A stretch of 64,000 bases of DNA from Meconema thalassinum (Eukaryota > Arthropoda > Insecta > Orthoptera > Tettigoniidae). A program made the position numbers and the translations under genes. The notes beneath the pieces were generated by a model. That model was given only the letters and a program-made list of their open reading frames with translations. It had not been told where the DNA came from and did not search any database. The stretch's first letter is position 1. Each line of letters begins with the position of its first letter. Below, piece by piece: positions 63,851 through 64,000 of this stretch. The stretch is taken from the NCBI GenBank assembly GCA_946902985.2, contig OX336388.2:1218524609-1218588608 (forward strand), read 5' to 3'.

Positions 63851-64000
63851 ACCATTGCAAAATAGGTCTTGTAGATGATTCCTTTACATTTTTGTGGTAC
63901 ATCTTTATTCCATATCATCCCCCTAACACTCTTGAAAAATCCATCTGCGCACCTTCCCTTTTCATGTATTTCCATCCTATTGCTTCCCTTTTCTTCAATT
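63851..64000. other. No feature recognised
   Basis: Pyrimidine-rich end of the window without recognised content. Confidence 0.4.

Noticed and set aside
1..64000. CRISPR arrays, rRNA genes, bacterial-type operons
   Set aside because: None seen. All tandem repeats are transposon parts or simple repeats, and the content is eukaryotic mobile DNA.

Overview
This window is non-genic, transposon-rich animal DNA, most likely from an insect with a large genome. I infer this from the families present: BEL/Pao and Ty3/gypsy LTR retrotransposons, Tc1/mariner elements, RTE-like and other LINEs, Penelope-like elements and a hAT MITE. I found no convincing single-copy host gene. Almost everything recognisable is a mobile element, and many are nested.

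Region by region. 0-0.8 kb: two oppositely oriented tRNA-Pro-like sequences in a roughly 155-bp inverted repeat. 1-15.6 kb: an LTR element with a tRNA-Lys-type primer site (called X here). Its gag start is split by a 9.8-kb BEL/Pao element (1815-11591, minus strand, 5-bp duplication CGGAT), and its 3' part is split by an intact-looking Tc1-like transposon (13150-14614). 17.4-19.8 kb: an old solo LTR of the same BEL family, with duplication AAGAC. 20.06-20.82 kb: an unrelated solo LTR. 22.2-23 kb: a second X-family gag on the minus strand. 24.1-27.7 kb: Penelope-derived ends in inverted orientation carrying hammerhead-ribozyme-like motifs. These flank a gutted transposase-like gene and a 'gccgccatgttgg' repeat array. 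28.8-32.6 kb: a foldback mariner derivative, a 5'-truncated LINE and a decayed mariner-superfamily element with both TIRs. 33.7-48.0 kb: a young 14.3-kb Ty3/gypsy element with about 4-kb LTRs, a complete pol and a coiled-coil gag. 48.5-52.1 kb: an RTE-like LINE (minus strand) interrupted by a hAT MITE and by a Penelope GIY-YIG endonuclease fragment. 52.3-63.7 kb: a mariner transposase gene split by an 11-kb Ty3/gypsy element (duplication ATATT), followed by another LINE scrap.

How the pieces relate. Target-site duplications make the nesting order readable: BEL/Pao and Tc1 landed in X, and the second gypsy landed in mariner. LTR pairs compared by eye are very similar (gypsy-1 over 99.5%, BEL about 99.5%, gypsy-2 about 99%), so the big insertions are recent. 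The most unusual objects are three. The first is the BEL/Pao copy, which keeps gag, protease and the integrase tail but has about 1.3 kb of stop-free, unrecognised hydrophobic coding sequence where reverse transcriptase, RNase H and the integrase core should be. The second is the set of hammerhead-like motifs in Penelope relics. The third is the long heptad-repeat gag of the 14-kb gypsy.

Limits: all calls come from reading sequence and motif memory. No database search was run, and TE family names are class-level.
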